Part shown: piece by piece, positions 45,133 through 55,115 of the stretch | How positions within the stretch are numbered: position 1 is the stretch's first letter | Layout: the number at the start of each line of letters is the position of its first letter | Source of the DNA: Nigrospora sphaerica | Taxonomy: Eukaryota > Ascomycota > Sordariomycetes > Amphisphaeriales > Apiosporaceae | Assembly: GCA_018287875.1 (NCBI GenBank) | Contig: JAGVVL010000013.1 | Location: 2,790,001-2,854,000 of the forward strand | Length of the DNA stretch: 64,000 nucleotides | Reading direction: 5' to 3' | The notes under the pieces: model-generated | The model's database searches: none | Seen by the model: only the letters and a program-made list of their open reading frames with translations | What the model was told of the DNA's origin: nothing | Position numbers and translations under genes: made by a program

Positions 45133-46869
45133 TCAAAGTCGCCGCAGGTGCTCCTTCATGGCCTCGCCGCACTTCTTCAGGGCGTCACTGCCCTGGTCGA
45201 TGTGACCCGTCAACTCGAGGCTCAGGCCTCTCAACTTGCTCAGTCTCTGGGTCAGGCGGCGAAGCTCAGCATCGTGCTCCTCGCAGCCCCACGAGGACTG
45301 CCGCTCAAGGCGATCGCGCAGGCGCCCGACTTCGGCCTCTTTGGCGGCCAGCCGCCGGGCCTGCTCCGCCTTTTCGGCCTGCTGGGCGGCAACCTGCGTC
45401 TCCAGCGCCTTATGCGCCTTCTTGTCGCTCACGAGCTTTCGCAGCAGCTTGAACTCCTTCGCGCGACTCTGGCCCTGGATCGCAGCCTCGAGGCGCTCGA
45501 CGTGCTGGGCCAAGGCCAGCACTTGGTTCGGGGACTCGGCGGCGCTGGTGGACAAGGTGGATGCGTCCACTTGAGCGACGGCAGGCTGACAGTTGTTGCT
45601 CTCCGAGGCCGTGCCGAGCTCAGCGGCCGACTTCGGCGCAGCGTCCGCGGCGGAGCTGTCGGCAGGCTTCTTCTCCGCCATCTTGAGCTCCTTCTCCCTA
45701 GCATCCAGTTTCTTGTTCATCATATCGAACTGAACCTGCCACTTGGCGAGATCTCTATGCATGATGGCAAGCTGCTTCTCCTTGTGTGCGATTATCCTGT
45801 CTCTGGTCGCAAGGTCCTCGAGAGACTTGGCGTGGCTTTCTTTGTACTTGTTGACGACATCATGCTGCGCCTCGAGCTTCACCCTGTAGTATTCCAAATT
45901 CTTGACCTCGCTCTGGATGTGGCTCAGTGCGTCTTTGTGACATTGCTGTTCCTTGTTGAGTTCGTCTCGCAAATTCTTGGTCTTTTCCTTCTCAGCGAAA
46001 AGCTGAAGGTGGACAGTTTCGTTCTCCCGCATCAGTCGCTCATGCATTCTTTCACGGTGGCTGTTGCGGTCCGCGTCATCGGGAGTATCCTCCTGGCTTC
46101 CGTGGTCGCTCGCCGCGCCCTTGCTTTGTAACTTGCAAAGCCTAGCGGTGAGGTCTTGGGTTCGCTCGTTCGACTGCGTCAAGGCCTTCACCAGTTCGTT
46201 TTTCCTCGCCCTCTCTTCCTGCATCTTGGTTTGGAGATTCTCGTTCTCGAAATTGAGGCTAGCGAGGCTCTCCCGCAACTCACGCTTTTCGTCGACATCT
46301 CGGTTGTGCTGCTCCCAGGCCTCGTTGCGTGCCTTTTCCAGCATTTGGTGCCGAGTTCTGCACAGATCGTGGGTGCTATCAGGAAATCGTGCAGCCTGGG
46401 TGGCAAGCTCCTGAGCCTGAATTCGTTGACCCCTCTCGAAGCGGACGTCGACATCATACATTTTCTTCAGCTGTCCGCAATAGGTCTCGTAGAGCATTTG
46501 AGCTCTTGCATCGTGCTGACGCTTCAGTGTTGCGTTTTCCTGCTTCAGGGCGTCCATGTCTTGGATAAGGCCGACGGCCCAATCTCCCAGAGCGTGAGGA
46601 AGATCCCTGCTATTGGGTTTCTTGTAGTTTTCCTCACTTGGGGACTACAGATGCCGTGGGATATCAGTTCCTGTCCGGTGAAAGCACAGCGGAGCTGTCA
46701 ATACGAAAAATACCTCCTGGTTTGGTGTTCCATCCTCACGGGGAGCGTCGAGAACCCGGTACGGTTCGAGCATGCGGAGAGCTTCTGGAGTCTCTGGGGT
46801 TCGATCTGCCTCGGGGATTTGATAAATCTCGTCGGACCGATCGCGGTTATCGTCGACCCCGCTAGCCAT
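45133..46869 (-). CDS. Coiled-coil protein of unknown function, 555 residues
   Basis: Unrecognised. Exons 46869-46714 and 46644-45133 are joined in phase 0 over a 69-nt intron (donor GTATTT, branch CTGAT, acceptor TGTAG). The first 75 residues are acidic and polar (MASGVDDNRDRSDE...), then nearly all the rest is charged helix: a first block to about residue 340 with many Glu, Lys, Arg and Gln heptads, a 50-residue Ala/Ser-rich break, and a second coiled-coil block to the end. No membrane span or signal peptide is visible, so it is probably cytosolic or nuclear and may self-assemble. The start at 46869 is the most likely; the frame is open further upstream and another short intron there is possible. 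Confidence 0.7.
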
Positions 46870-48072
46870 GTTGACAGATCTCGTCAGCTCTCTCGGAAAG
46901 CCTACCTCAGTAATGGTGGGAAGGATATGCTGCATTTTGGATTTCCAGGGAATCAAAGAAAACACTGTTGCTGCCTGGTATTTCTGTTGACCCTGGGATG
47001 TGGGTGGCTGCTTGATCATATAAATTGGAGGGCCGCAGGCCTTCAGGCATCTGTTGGGGGCATCGTGACAGTCGACGGCCAGTCGGCAGCAGGTGCAGCC
47101 GAGGACGAAGGGCATCGTTCCTTCTTTGTACCTGATATGGCTGAGGCCTTGTCCCTTCCCCTCAAGCAGTGAATCCTGCACGGGTCTGGTATCATCTCCA
47201 CTACCACTGCGACCTGTGTATGGCGATAGATTCGGGTTTCTCTTAGACAAGGTTACTTGTATACTCGAGTACGGAAGCCGGGGTGCTCGCTTCCATGTGT
47301 AATGATGTAAGTTTGTGAACGTATTTATTGTATGGGCTCTCCGTGTGAGAAATCTCCTCTCTCACCTTCCTTCGTCATGTTCCTGTAGCGTAGGGTGCTG
47401 AGATGGGTCGTTAGCAAGCCCAGTGTCATACCAGAAAGTACCGCTAGTATGAGAAGGGACTATCAAGGCGGGTTTAACAAAGCAGCCGTACTACAAGCCA
47501 AGGTTGGATACCACAATCTGGACTTCTGCCGGTAAAATCCTTGCCTGGCAACAATGGACCTCCTCCCGTCTAGATTTCCATGGTTTCTATCTCACCCAGG
47601 AGACGATACATGCATCCGGTATTTCCCACAGATAGTCCGCAACCAATGACGTAACTACAGCCACGGCCAATATATCTACCCAAAGACGTCAGCTGGAACC
47701 CCCCAAAATGCAGAACCGATGCTGGGCAATGATGAACTCTCTTGGGATCACGGCACTCCGTACGTACCATGACGGACCGCTCCGGTCTAGGTGGGCAAAT
47801 CGGAAGGTGGCGCCGGCTCGAGCGACCTGATCGATTCAGTTCATGCACTGTCACCGCCACGTATAGTAAGCAACCACGGTCAATAGAGGGGCCCGAAGGA
47901 CCTGATCCAGTCACGACTGCATCTCGGCAGGCAGGAAGCTATTTCTAGGTTTTTATTGATGTTCCATGCCGCAGTCTGCAGGGTCGTATCTGCACCCCCC
48001 GCTTCGCCCGTCCATTCTAGACCTTCAGACGCGGCAAAGTAGTGCATCTTCGCGATAGCTTCGGGGCCCGAG

Positions 48073-48083
48073 GCGGGGCGGGG
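48073..48083 (+). promoter_or_regulatory. Two overlapping CreA/CRE1-type sites (SYGGRG)
   Basis: GCGGGG at 48073-48078 and again at 48078-48083 both fit the carbon-catabolite repressor consensus SYGGRG. Closely paired sites are typical of functional CreA binding. They lie about 470 bp upstream of the xylanase start codon. The consensus is short, so chance is possible. Confidence 0.4.
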
Positions 48084-48107
48084 CTGACAGGACGGGCGGG
48101 CTGGCGA

Positions 48108-48114
48108 TTTAGCC
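48108..48114 (-). promoter_or_regulatory. XlnR/XYR1-type site (GGCTAAA)
   Basis: The minus strand reads GGCTAAA, the classic binding site of the xylanase activator XlnR/XYR1, 436-442 bp upstream of the xylanase start and about 25 bp from the paired CRE1-type sites. Confidence 0.45.
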
Positions 48115-48472
48115 GCCGGGAAAAGAAGCCAGTGGCTTTTCTGTCTGCCCTTGTTTTCACCAACTTGCTGCAGCGGTAGTGCTGCATCGTGGAGCGGAAA
48201 ACTCGCTAGGGAAAAGCCACCATCTCTCCGCCGCGTGCGTGCATCTAAGGGGCACGGCAAAGGCGTGATGGTGAGATGCCCCAGGAACAAGGCGCGCCCG
48301 CTCGGTACAGCGGACCGTCGAGTTGCTTCAATTAATTTCGATGCAATCTATCTCGCGCGCGACCTGTCATCTGGGCCCCGGCATAGGCTGTCAGCGTAGA
48401 CCCTCGTCGGGGCCTTGTTGCTATCCGCCTCGTCCCTCAGGGAGGAGCGGGACAGCAAACCGCAAGCTGGTG

Positions 48473-48479
48473 TATAAAA
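48473..48479 (+). promoter_or_regulatory. TATA box of the xylanase gene
   Basis: TATAAAA, 71 bp before the start codon at 48550, at a fitting distance for a start of transcription near 48505. Confidence 0.6.
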
Positions 48480-48549
48480 GCCAACATGGCGAGCACCCGT
48501 CAAAACCAGACGGAGCCTACCTTAACATTGCCGCTGAAAAGTCGCCACT

Positions 48550-49554
48550 ATGTTTCCTATCGCCTCGATCGTGGCCTTCTTCCTTTCTGTCCCGGCCGTG
48601 GTCGGCGAGGCCCCCGTTGGGCCTCAGCCGCTATTGCCCCGACAGGGCGGCGGCTTCACGACGCAGTACTGGGCCAACGACTTTGCCGACCTCGACTACA
48701 AGAGCGGCCCGGCCGGCCAGTACTCAGTCACGTGGAACAACGGGTTCGGCGGCAACTTTGTCGTCGGCAAGGGGTACCGGCCCGGTGGGGACCTGTAAGC
48801 AAGCGGTCCATCCTTTTCCTGTCCTCTGCCGTCGCCGTGGCCACGGAAACCAGGCGGGACGACGGCTGACGTGGAGTCTCCAGGCTCCTGAACTACTCGG
48901 GCACCTTTGAGGTCAACGGCAACGCGTACCTCGGCCTGTACGGGTGGACGACCAACCCGCTGGTCGAGTACTACGTGATCGAGTCCATGGGGCGGCACAA
49001 CCCGTCGGACAACGCCAGCGCCACGCAGTACGGCACCGTCGAGTCCGACGGCGGCGTCTACGAGATCTGGCAAAAGGTGCGCACGAATGCGCCCTCCATC
49101 ATCGGCACCGCCACCTTTCAGCAGTACTGGTCCGTCCGCACCAAGATGCGCTGCGGCGGCACCATCAACACGGGCAACCATTTCCGGGCCTGGAAGGCCG
49201 CCGGCCTCGCTCTCGGTACGTCGCCGCACTCCTCCCCCTTCCTCCATCCCCATCCCCGCCACTCGGCGCATCGTGCCCCTGTGCACTCCCTCCCGGATAG
49301 AGGAAAAGACAAGGGCTGACCAAAGGCGGCGGGACGGGCGGGCATCAGGCCGACAGAACTACTTGGTCATGGGCATCGAGGGCCAGTCGGGGAAAGGCTC
49401 TGCCGACATCACCGTCGGCGTGGCGCCGACGACGCCCGTCCGCGAGACGCCCACGCGTACCGAGCGTACCGAGACGCGGCGACCAACGACGACGAGGCGG
49501 ACGACCACGACGCGGGCGGCGGTAACGACAGCGACGCAGGCTGCCGGTATCTAG
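48550..49554 (+). CDS. Secreted GH11 endo-1,4-beta-xylanase with Thr/Arg-rich C-terminal tail
   Basis: Cleaves internal beta-1,4 bonds of xylan outside the cell. Exons 48550-48794, 48884-49215 and 49349-49554 give 260 residues. A signal peptide of about 20 residues is followed by a short propeptide ending PLLPRQ, where a KEX2-like cut after Arg would expose an N-terminal Gln. The jelly-roll domain covers about residues 33-216 and carries the usual GH11 blocks: YSVTWNNGFGGNFVVGKGY, YLGLYGWTTNPLVEYYVIES with nucleophile Glu110, the thumb-like segment RTNAPSIIGTATF, and NYLVMGIEGQSGKGSA with acid/base Glu203. The tail of about 43 residues is rich in Thr, Arg and Pro, like the linkers that lead to CBM1 modules, yet it ends without one. 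XYR1-, CRE1- and TATA-type sites lie upstream. Confidence 0.93.
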
Positions 49555-49913
49555 GGGCTGGCAAAGGCGCCCGGAGCCGTGTGTTCCCGGCCGGAGCCGC
49601 TTGGGGGAAGAAGACTAGACGGCAAAGGCAGCGATAGACTTCGCCCTTCTTGTCTCGACCGCGTCGTCTTGCGAGGCCGAGGGTGTTGAAGCAACGCAGA
49701 CGCAGCGTTTACTTGCAATGTCGATTGGGCTATAGACGAGTGGGGTTTGACATTGTACCCGGCACTCAATCATTTGTAGATGTAGATACCTTAGGTAGCC
49801 ACTCACCCCATGGACGGGCACATATCCGACCGAGATCCGGGAAAAGGCCCAAACAAGCTATAGGCTGCTTGTGGAAGGACTATGTTTGTGATGAGCCCGG
49901 CCCATGGATCCAC

Positions 49914-49930
49914 GAAGTACTTTGTACTTC
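49914..49930. repeat. Perfect inverted repeat (7-bp stem, 3-nt loop)
   Basis: GAAGTAC, TTT, GTACTTC. Could form a small hairpin; the stem is AT-rich and no T run follows, so a terminator role is not indicated. Confidence 0.6.
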
Positions 49931-50583
49931 AACTAGGTAACAAGTAAAGTATTTACCTCGAGTACGTACGTACTTAGGCAGCACATGAGCGGCCTGCTGG
50001 GACCCTCTGGACAAGCACGTGCTCCAAGTCCCCACGAGTAAGTACCTATAACCCCGGGCCGGATGGGAACTACGCTAACCAACTCCTCCACTCCTGCTTC
50101 TGGTATGTCTACGCACTGCACGACCGAACTGTTCCTCAACGAATTCGGATTAGGCGGCCAAAATAAAGGCCAATACCTCTGGTTGCTCGGGCGGCATACC
50201 TACCTAGGTGTTTTGCAGTGTCATGATCCCGGACAACCCAAACACACGCGCCATCTAGGCGATGGGTTATCAGCCTCTACATCTACAGTCAACGGCAACA
50301 CGGCCGCAACATACAAGACAAGTAGCAATCCACATACGTTCAGAAGTGTATCTTGTTGAATACCATAATGATCTTGGTTACCTCGGTGGATACGGCAGTC
50401 TGATAAGCCAAGTAAGAAGTGACGAAGTGTGTATAAAGATCCAGCTCCGCCCCGAGTGGGAGTCGGAAGCCTCTCAGTGTTCTCCCACCCACGAGGGATC
50501 GGACAATGAAATCAAAGGTTTCCAACAAGTCCGAGGCCGGTACGGGGACCAGCCTACCCAAGCCCTCGGCCCCTGCATTTTCT

Positions 50584-50671
50584 CCCCCTTTCCTTTCCCC
50601 CCTTTCCTTTCCCCCCTTTCCTTTCCCCCCTTTCCTTTCCCCCCTTTCCTTTCCCCCTTTCCTTTCCCCCC
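50584..50671. repeat. Polypyrimidine minisatellite, 14-nt unit
   Basis: About six copies of CCCCCCTTTCCTTT with small changes in the length of the C run. The plus strand is pure pyrimidine across the array, the minus strand pure purine with G blocks. Confidence 0.85.
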
Positions 50672-50681
50672 TCTTCTTCCT

Positions 50682-51286
50682 TCAGCGGCCGCCAGCGGGG
50701 CGGGCGGGTTCCTTCCCCTTTCCCCTCCCCTTCAGACGACGCCGACGCCTCCGACGAGGCGGCCGTGGCAGCGTCTCGGCTGGCCGACTCGTACCCGACC
50801 CAAACGGCGCTGATGGCGGTGACGGGGCTTTGCCCAGGACGGCGAAGGCGCGGATGGCGAGGTGCAGGCGCTTTTTCTTGATGCTGCGCGCCACCCACTG
50901 GCCGACCAGCCACGAGAAACGGTCCTCGGCCATCGGCCCGCGTTTGTGCACTGCGAAGGTGTCAGTCGTTATTCCTATCGTGAAAGTACATGTCGAACTG
51001 TGGTTGCTCTTCTGGGTGTTAGTTGTTTTTTTGTGTTTTGAGGGGGGGGGGGGGGGTTAATGTTCTGAAAGCTGGGGATCTTGGGGCCCTAAATCTGATG
51101 GAGTCCGTGGGGGGAGAGAAGATCCATGCGCCGAAAAGAAGGAGAATTTGACTCACGTTCGAGCAGCAGTTTGCAGACGTCGGCTTTCACCTTTTCCATC
51201 AGCGCATCTGTGCCCGGGAAGTCGGGCGGCTTGCGGGCCAGAGCCAACAAGCTGGCCCGGCACTTTGATACGTGCTCGGCAACCAT
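50682..51286 (-). CDS. Possible small basic hypothetical protein
   Basis: Tentative. Exon 51286-51157 (donor GTGAGT) and exon 50950-50682 (acceptor TTCGCAG) join in phase and would give 132 residues. The first 75 residues look like a folded helical protein (for example LMEKVKADVCKLLLER, then DRFSWLVGQWVARSIKKKRLHLAIRAFAVLG). The remainder is Pro/Ser/Arg rich with a run of seven Arg and then a Gly/Lys/Arg tail; this end abuts the minisatellite and may be non-native, so the true C-terminus could lie earlier or use another intron. A run of 15 G (51042-51056) lies inside the proposed intron. No family recognised. Confidence 0.35.
51042..51056. repeat. Run of 15 G
   Basis: Uninterrupted homopolymer on the plus strand; C-rich on the strand of the proposed small gene. 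Confidence 0.8.
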
Positions 51287-52365
51287 GATTCGAAGTGTGT
51301 CTGCGTCTTTGTGTGGGCGGGGTTTCAAGGTGTATAGTCGTGTTCGTCTGGGCGTTCGCGTATCTGGATGCGGGACGAAGGAGTTAGGTATGTTCAGTAG
51401 AGTATGAGGAAGTGGAAAGATGTCGGTTTGTAGAAAGCAATGGCTAGCTACTTACGTATGCCCAACGCCTACCCAGATTGTGTACTGTACAGGTGCTTTC
51501 TTGGGAAGTCTGGTTACCCGGGTGATTGTTTGTTGGCTCGTACGCGAACATAACGAACTATTGTTGCTGAGTGACTCTTTCTGAAAGTGGCAGTTAGAGG
51601 TTGTAAACAAACTCGCTCGAAACTAAATTTTCCATTTCTGAAAAACTAGGTCAACCCTTCCGTTCTGTAGCATGGTTAGAACCCAACCGCGGAATAGGCG
51701 AAACCCGAGAGTCAACGCGTGCTCAATATAGTACATAGTGACTGGCGAGATGGGGGGCCTAAAAGGGGCCAAGAATAAGAATGCACCATCATAGTATGGC
51801 TCGCTCCGTATTTCGCGCCATGGATTGTTATGAGACCACCAAAATTTGGTTCGGTGCTTTCCTGGTGACGCTGCTTGGCCGGCCCTGCCCATCTGGGATC
51901 CCACACAGCGGCACCAATCGCCGCTCATGGAAACAGCGAGGCAGGGCAGTTTCACGCCATGTTGATGCTACGTTCAGAAAGGGGCTATACTACAAGTTGG
52001 GTACATATTCGTCAAAGTACATCTGTACGTTGGTTTTACTGATACTCTTGTCAAACAGTGCTTCACGTCGTTAATTCGCGCGTGGCGGAGCGGCTATAAG
52101 CACAAAACAGCGGCTGAAAGCAGACAAGGTGACCCACACGAAAGCCACCAAGTAATTCCCATGGCGAAAGTTAAGGCAAGGTTTGTCTCGAAAATATAGT
52201 ATAATTCCCTCATGAACATGGGATCAGCCAAGCACAGGAAGGTAACTATCTCCTGCGTATACCGCCCGGCCGGACCCGGTTTCCCTTCTTCCCTCCCCCT
52301 TTCCGAACAAGAAATAGCCCCGGCCCTTCGCCTGCGCCCAGACTAGGAAACCGAGCCTCGGCACT
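51287..52365. other. Non-coding gap
   Basis: Promoter of the possible small gene on the left and 3' region of the P450 on the right. Nothing else seen. Confidence 0.5.
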
Positions 52366-54317
52366 TCACCGGCGCCTCCGGAACAAGACCCGGGCCTTGG
52401 TGTTGGGCCCGATCTGGCTCCCAAAGTTGTCGTTGGCGGGGCGGCTGGCGGCGGGGTCGAGGGCGGCCATGTCATACTTGAGCAGCAGCTTGGACAGGAT
52501 GCTCTTGATCTCGTTGCTCGCGAAGAAGCGGCCGGGGCAGGCATGGCGGCCGAGCCCCCACTGGACGTAGTCGTTGTTGCTCGTGGCGAACTGGTGCGAG
52601 GCCTTGTCGGCCCCCGCCCGCTCGCGGAGCCGGTAGAAGCGCAGGCCGTCGAAGCGCGCGAGGTCCCCGGCGTCGTCTCCGGCCTCGGCCTCGTCCTCGC
52701 CCTGGCCGCCGACGAGCCCCATCTGCCGCCCCGTCGTTGCGTCGAAGTAACGGTGGTAACCGTCGACCTCGACCAGCGTGCCCGCCGGCAGCAGCTTGCC
52801 GTCCGAGAGCACAATGTCCCGCATCACCATGCGCTTGAAGGTCGTGAAGCCGGCCGGGTTGAAGCGCTGCGCCTCCTTGATGAAGCTGTCGACCTTGCGC
52901 AGCTTCGCCATGGTGTCGCGGTTGTACCCGTCGCCGCCGCCGCCGCCCGCGCGCGCGCCCAGGACCACGTCCTCGACCTCGGCCCGAAGGACGGGCAGGT
53001 ACTCGGGGTGCTGGACGAGGTCGTAGACGCTGTGCGTCAGGCCCATGCTCGTTGTGTGGATGGCGGCGACGGCGAGCTGGCACTGGATCTCGGCCAGAAG
53101 GTTGTAGTTGTGCGCAATCTCGGGCGGCGTCTTGTTCCGGACCCATTCGGTGAAGTCGTCGCGGCCGGCGCCCTCGCCCGCCGCCCGCCCCTTGACGATG
53201 GGCTTCATGAAGTTGATGGCATCGCGGCGCGCCCGGAGCAGCTGGCGCAGCTTGGGGATGAAGAGGGCCACGAAGGGCCGCTGCCACGGCTTCCAGCGCT
53301 TGATTTCCCGGGAGGCGCCAAAGGCGAGGTCGGTGTAGTCGCGACACAGCTCCTGCCAGCGGGCGTTTCGACACAGCGGAAGGCCCACGAAGACGCGCGC
53401 CGACACCTGCGAGACCACCTCTTGGGCCAAGGCGAACATGCACACGGGCGTCCAGTCGTCACACGGGGGCATGAAGCGCTCCAGGGCGACGTCGATCTCC
53501 TCCGAGATGACGGGCATGAGTCTGGGGAGGCCGGGCGTGAGTTCGGATTTGATGACGCTGACAGCCCAGGGCATACTGGAATGAGGGAGTTGTAAGTACG
53601 AGACACGCCGGGGGGAGCGGTGCCGTGCTAAGGACGGAATCACGATGGCCCACCTACATCAGGTCGGCGATATGGGCCCATTTCCCGGCCAGCAGCTTTT
53701 CCATGGCCTTGGGGAAGCTGAGGTACGCATCCGGAAGTTCGCGCAACTCGGGGAGGTATTTCTCTCCGAGAATGATGGTCTCGGTTCCGTCGGCCGTCGA
53801 CATGCGGTACATGTCGGCCACGCCGTCCTGGATATCCTTGAGGCCTTCGGCCATGACGGAGAGACAGTCGTCGATATACATCCTCACGCGCACTTTGGCG
53901 TCCAGGTGCTTCAGCACCAACGGCGCCTGCACCCGGAGCGGCTGTAGCTTCGCCCTACCACCATTAGGTGTCAGTAGTTTTCTAGAGCAGGGTGCTCGGG
54001 GGCCCGCTTCGGAGCATCCTCGGCCGAGAACAACGGCAACAAAGAGTAACGGAAGAATGGCGGAAATCCCGCCGCTGAACGGGGTCACCAAGAACGCCGG
54101 ATGCTGCTTACAGGGGCCGGAAGAAGTAGTATGCGGAAGAAAGGGAGACGGTCGTCGCCATGAAGGCTATGACGGCCACCGTGAAGGGGGACGGTCGCTG
54201 TAGCAGCCATGCCGAGCCCCCGCTGTCCGTCATGGAGGCGTACAAGCCCAGCAAGTGGCCTCTGTTCGGCTCTGCCGTTTGGTTGGCGGCGAGGCCGGCA
54301 TCCCGTATGATTTCCAT
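52366..54317 (-). CDS. Cytochrome P450 monooxygenase (ent-kaurene-oxidase/CYP68-like clan)
   Basis: Membrane-anchored haem monooxygenase. Exons 54317-54112, 53954-53658 and 53575-52366 give 570 residues; both introns have good donors (GTAAGC, GTAGGT) and acceptors. One membrane anchor lies near residues 42-66, preceded by about 40 residues. Exon 2 gives the substrate-recognition start (MYRMSTADGTETIILGEKYLPEL). Exon 3 shows the I-helix AAIHTTSMGLTH, the ExxR motif as EAQR, a FYRLRE segment and the haem loop WGLGRHACPG with Cys514; the usual Phe at its start is Trp. The I-helix has His in place of the usual acidic residue (HTTS). Relatives act in diterpenoid, ester or mycotoxin modification; substrate unknown. 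An acidic insert of about 20 residues lies before the FYRLRE segment. The gene is divergent from the DUF1295 gene. Confidence 0.88.
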
Positions 54318-55115
54318 GTTGCTGTGAGCGGTGCCCGATAGTACCGGACACGTCCTGTACGGCCAAGGGGTCGATGGCAGTTATAGTAGCTTGCCGACGC
54401 CGTGGCCGCAGGGGAAGTCCACATACGTAAACACATCAAGCCGCCATGTTATGTTTTGATGAGGCACGTCAACTTGCGGCACCAAACCAAACGGCCGCCC
54501 ATCTCGAACAAGTAAATCTATCAAAGACTTGGCTGGCTGACAGGACGTGTCGATCGAGATGCGACGAGATCGCATCGACGTCCCTGCAGCGGCTGGTTGC
54601 AAGATAGGCAGTGAAGCGAAGGCGACCTCGAGGAGTCAGCTGTTTCGTTGTATACTGGCCGGAACGGGGATGCAAACCTGGCCGTGGGGCCCCATTGGCG
54701 CCTCTGGCCCGATCTTGACCATATTGGGGTTCGACATGGTGTTCGTTGCCCTAAAGCGGGTTGGCCCTGTTGGGCCTCCAGGGGGTAAAAAGGCTGGATC
54801 GTCCGTGGCTGACACCGGGCAAACCGGGGTCACCCGTTCATGCATTCCTTGGAGTCCGGGAGTTGCTGACCATGTCGGCAGAGCCGGCAAATTCCGTGGC
54901 GCCATTGCGGGGTTGGCCATGGGAATCCTCAGTCCGGTGACGGACATCTCCGGCGCATCCGGCGCCGCGCTTCGCTTACCACTTGGAAAAACACCACCGA
55001 ACCGCCCGAGGAGGGTAGGGATAAAACAGACATCATCGTCCGAAAAGAAGTGCGCGAGCAGTGCTGCGGACCCTCCCCTCCAGGCCCTCGGCAAGACCAA
55101 GCCACTCGAGCCAGC
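54318..55115. other. Divergent promoter region between P450 and DUF1295 genes
   Basis: About 800 bp between two divergent start codons. Open frames run through it on both strands but lack family features. Shared regulation of the pair is possible. Confidence 0.5.

Larger units (their letters stand above)
46870..48549. other. Divergent intergenic region between coiled-coil and xylanase genes
   Basis: Left end holds the promoter of the coiled-coil gene, right end that of the xylanase (separate entries list its sites). No gene can be supported in the middle. Confidence 0.55.
49555..50681. other. Gap downstream of the xylanase gene
   Basis: Holds the xylanase 3' region, a small perfect inverted repeat at 49914-49930, several GTAC/TACCTA palindromes, and at its right end a pyrimidine minisatellite. 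No gene seen. Confidence 0.55.

Noticed and set aside
48486..48869. Upstream ATG and frame overlapping the xylanase start
   Set aside because: The ATG is only about 7 bp past the TATA box, so it is most likely upstream of the transcription start.
52543..53595. 350-codon open frame on the plus strand
   Set aside because: Exact antisense of P450 exon 3, whose motifs (EAQR, haem loop) are convincing; the antisense product has no family pattern.
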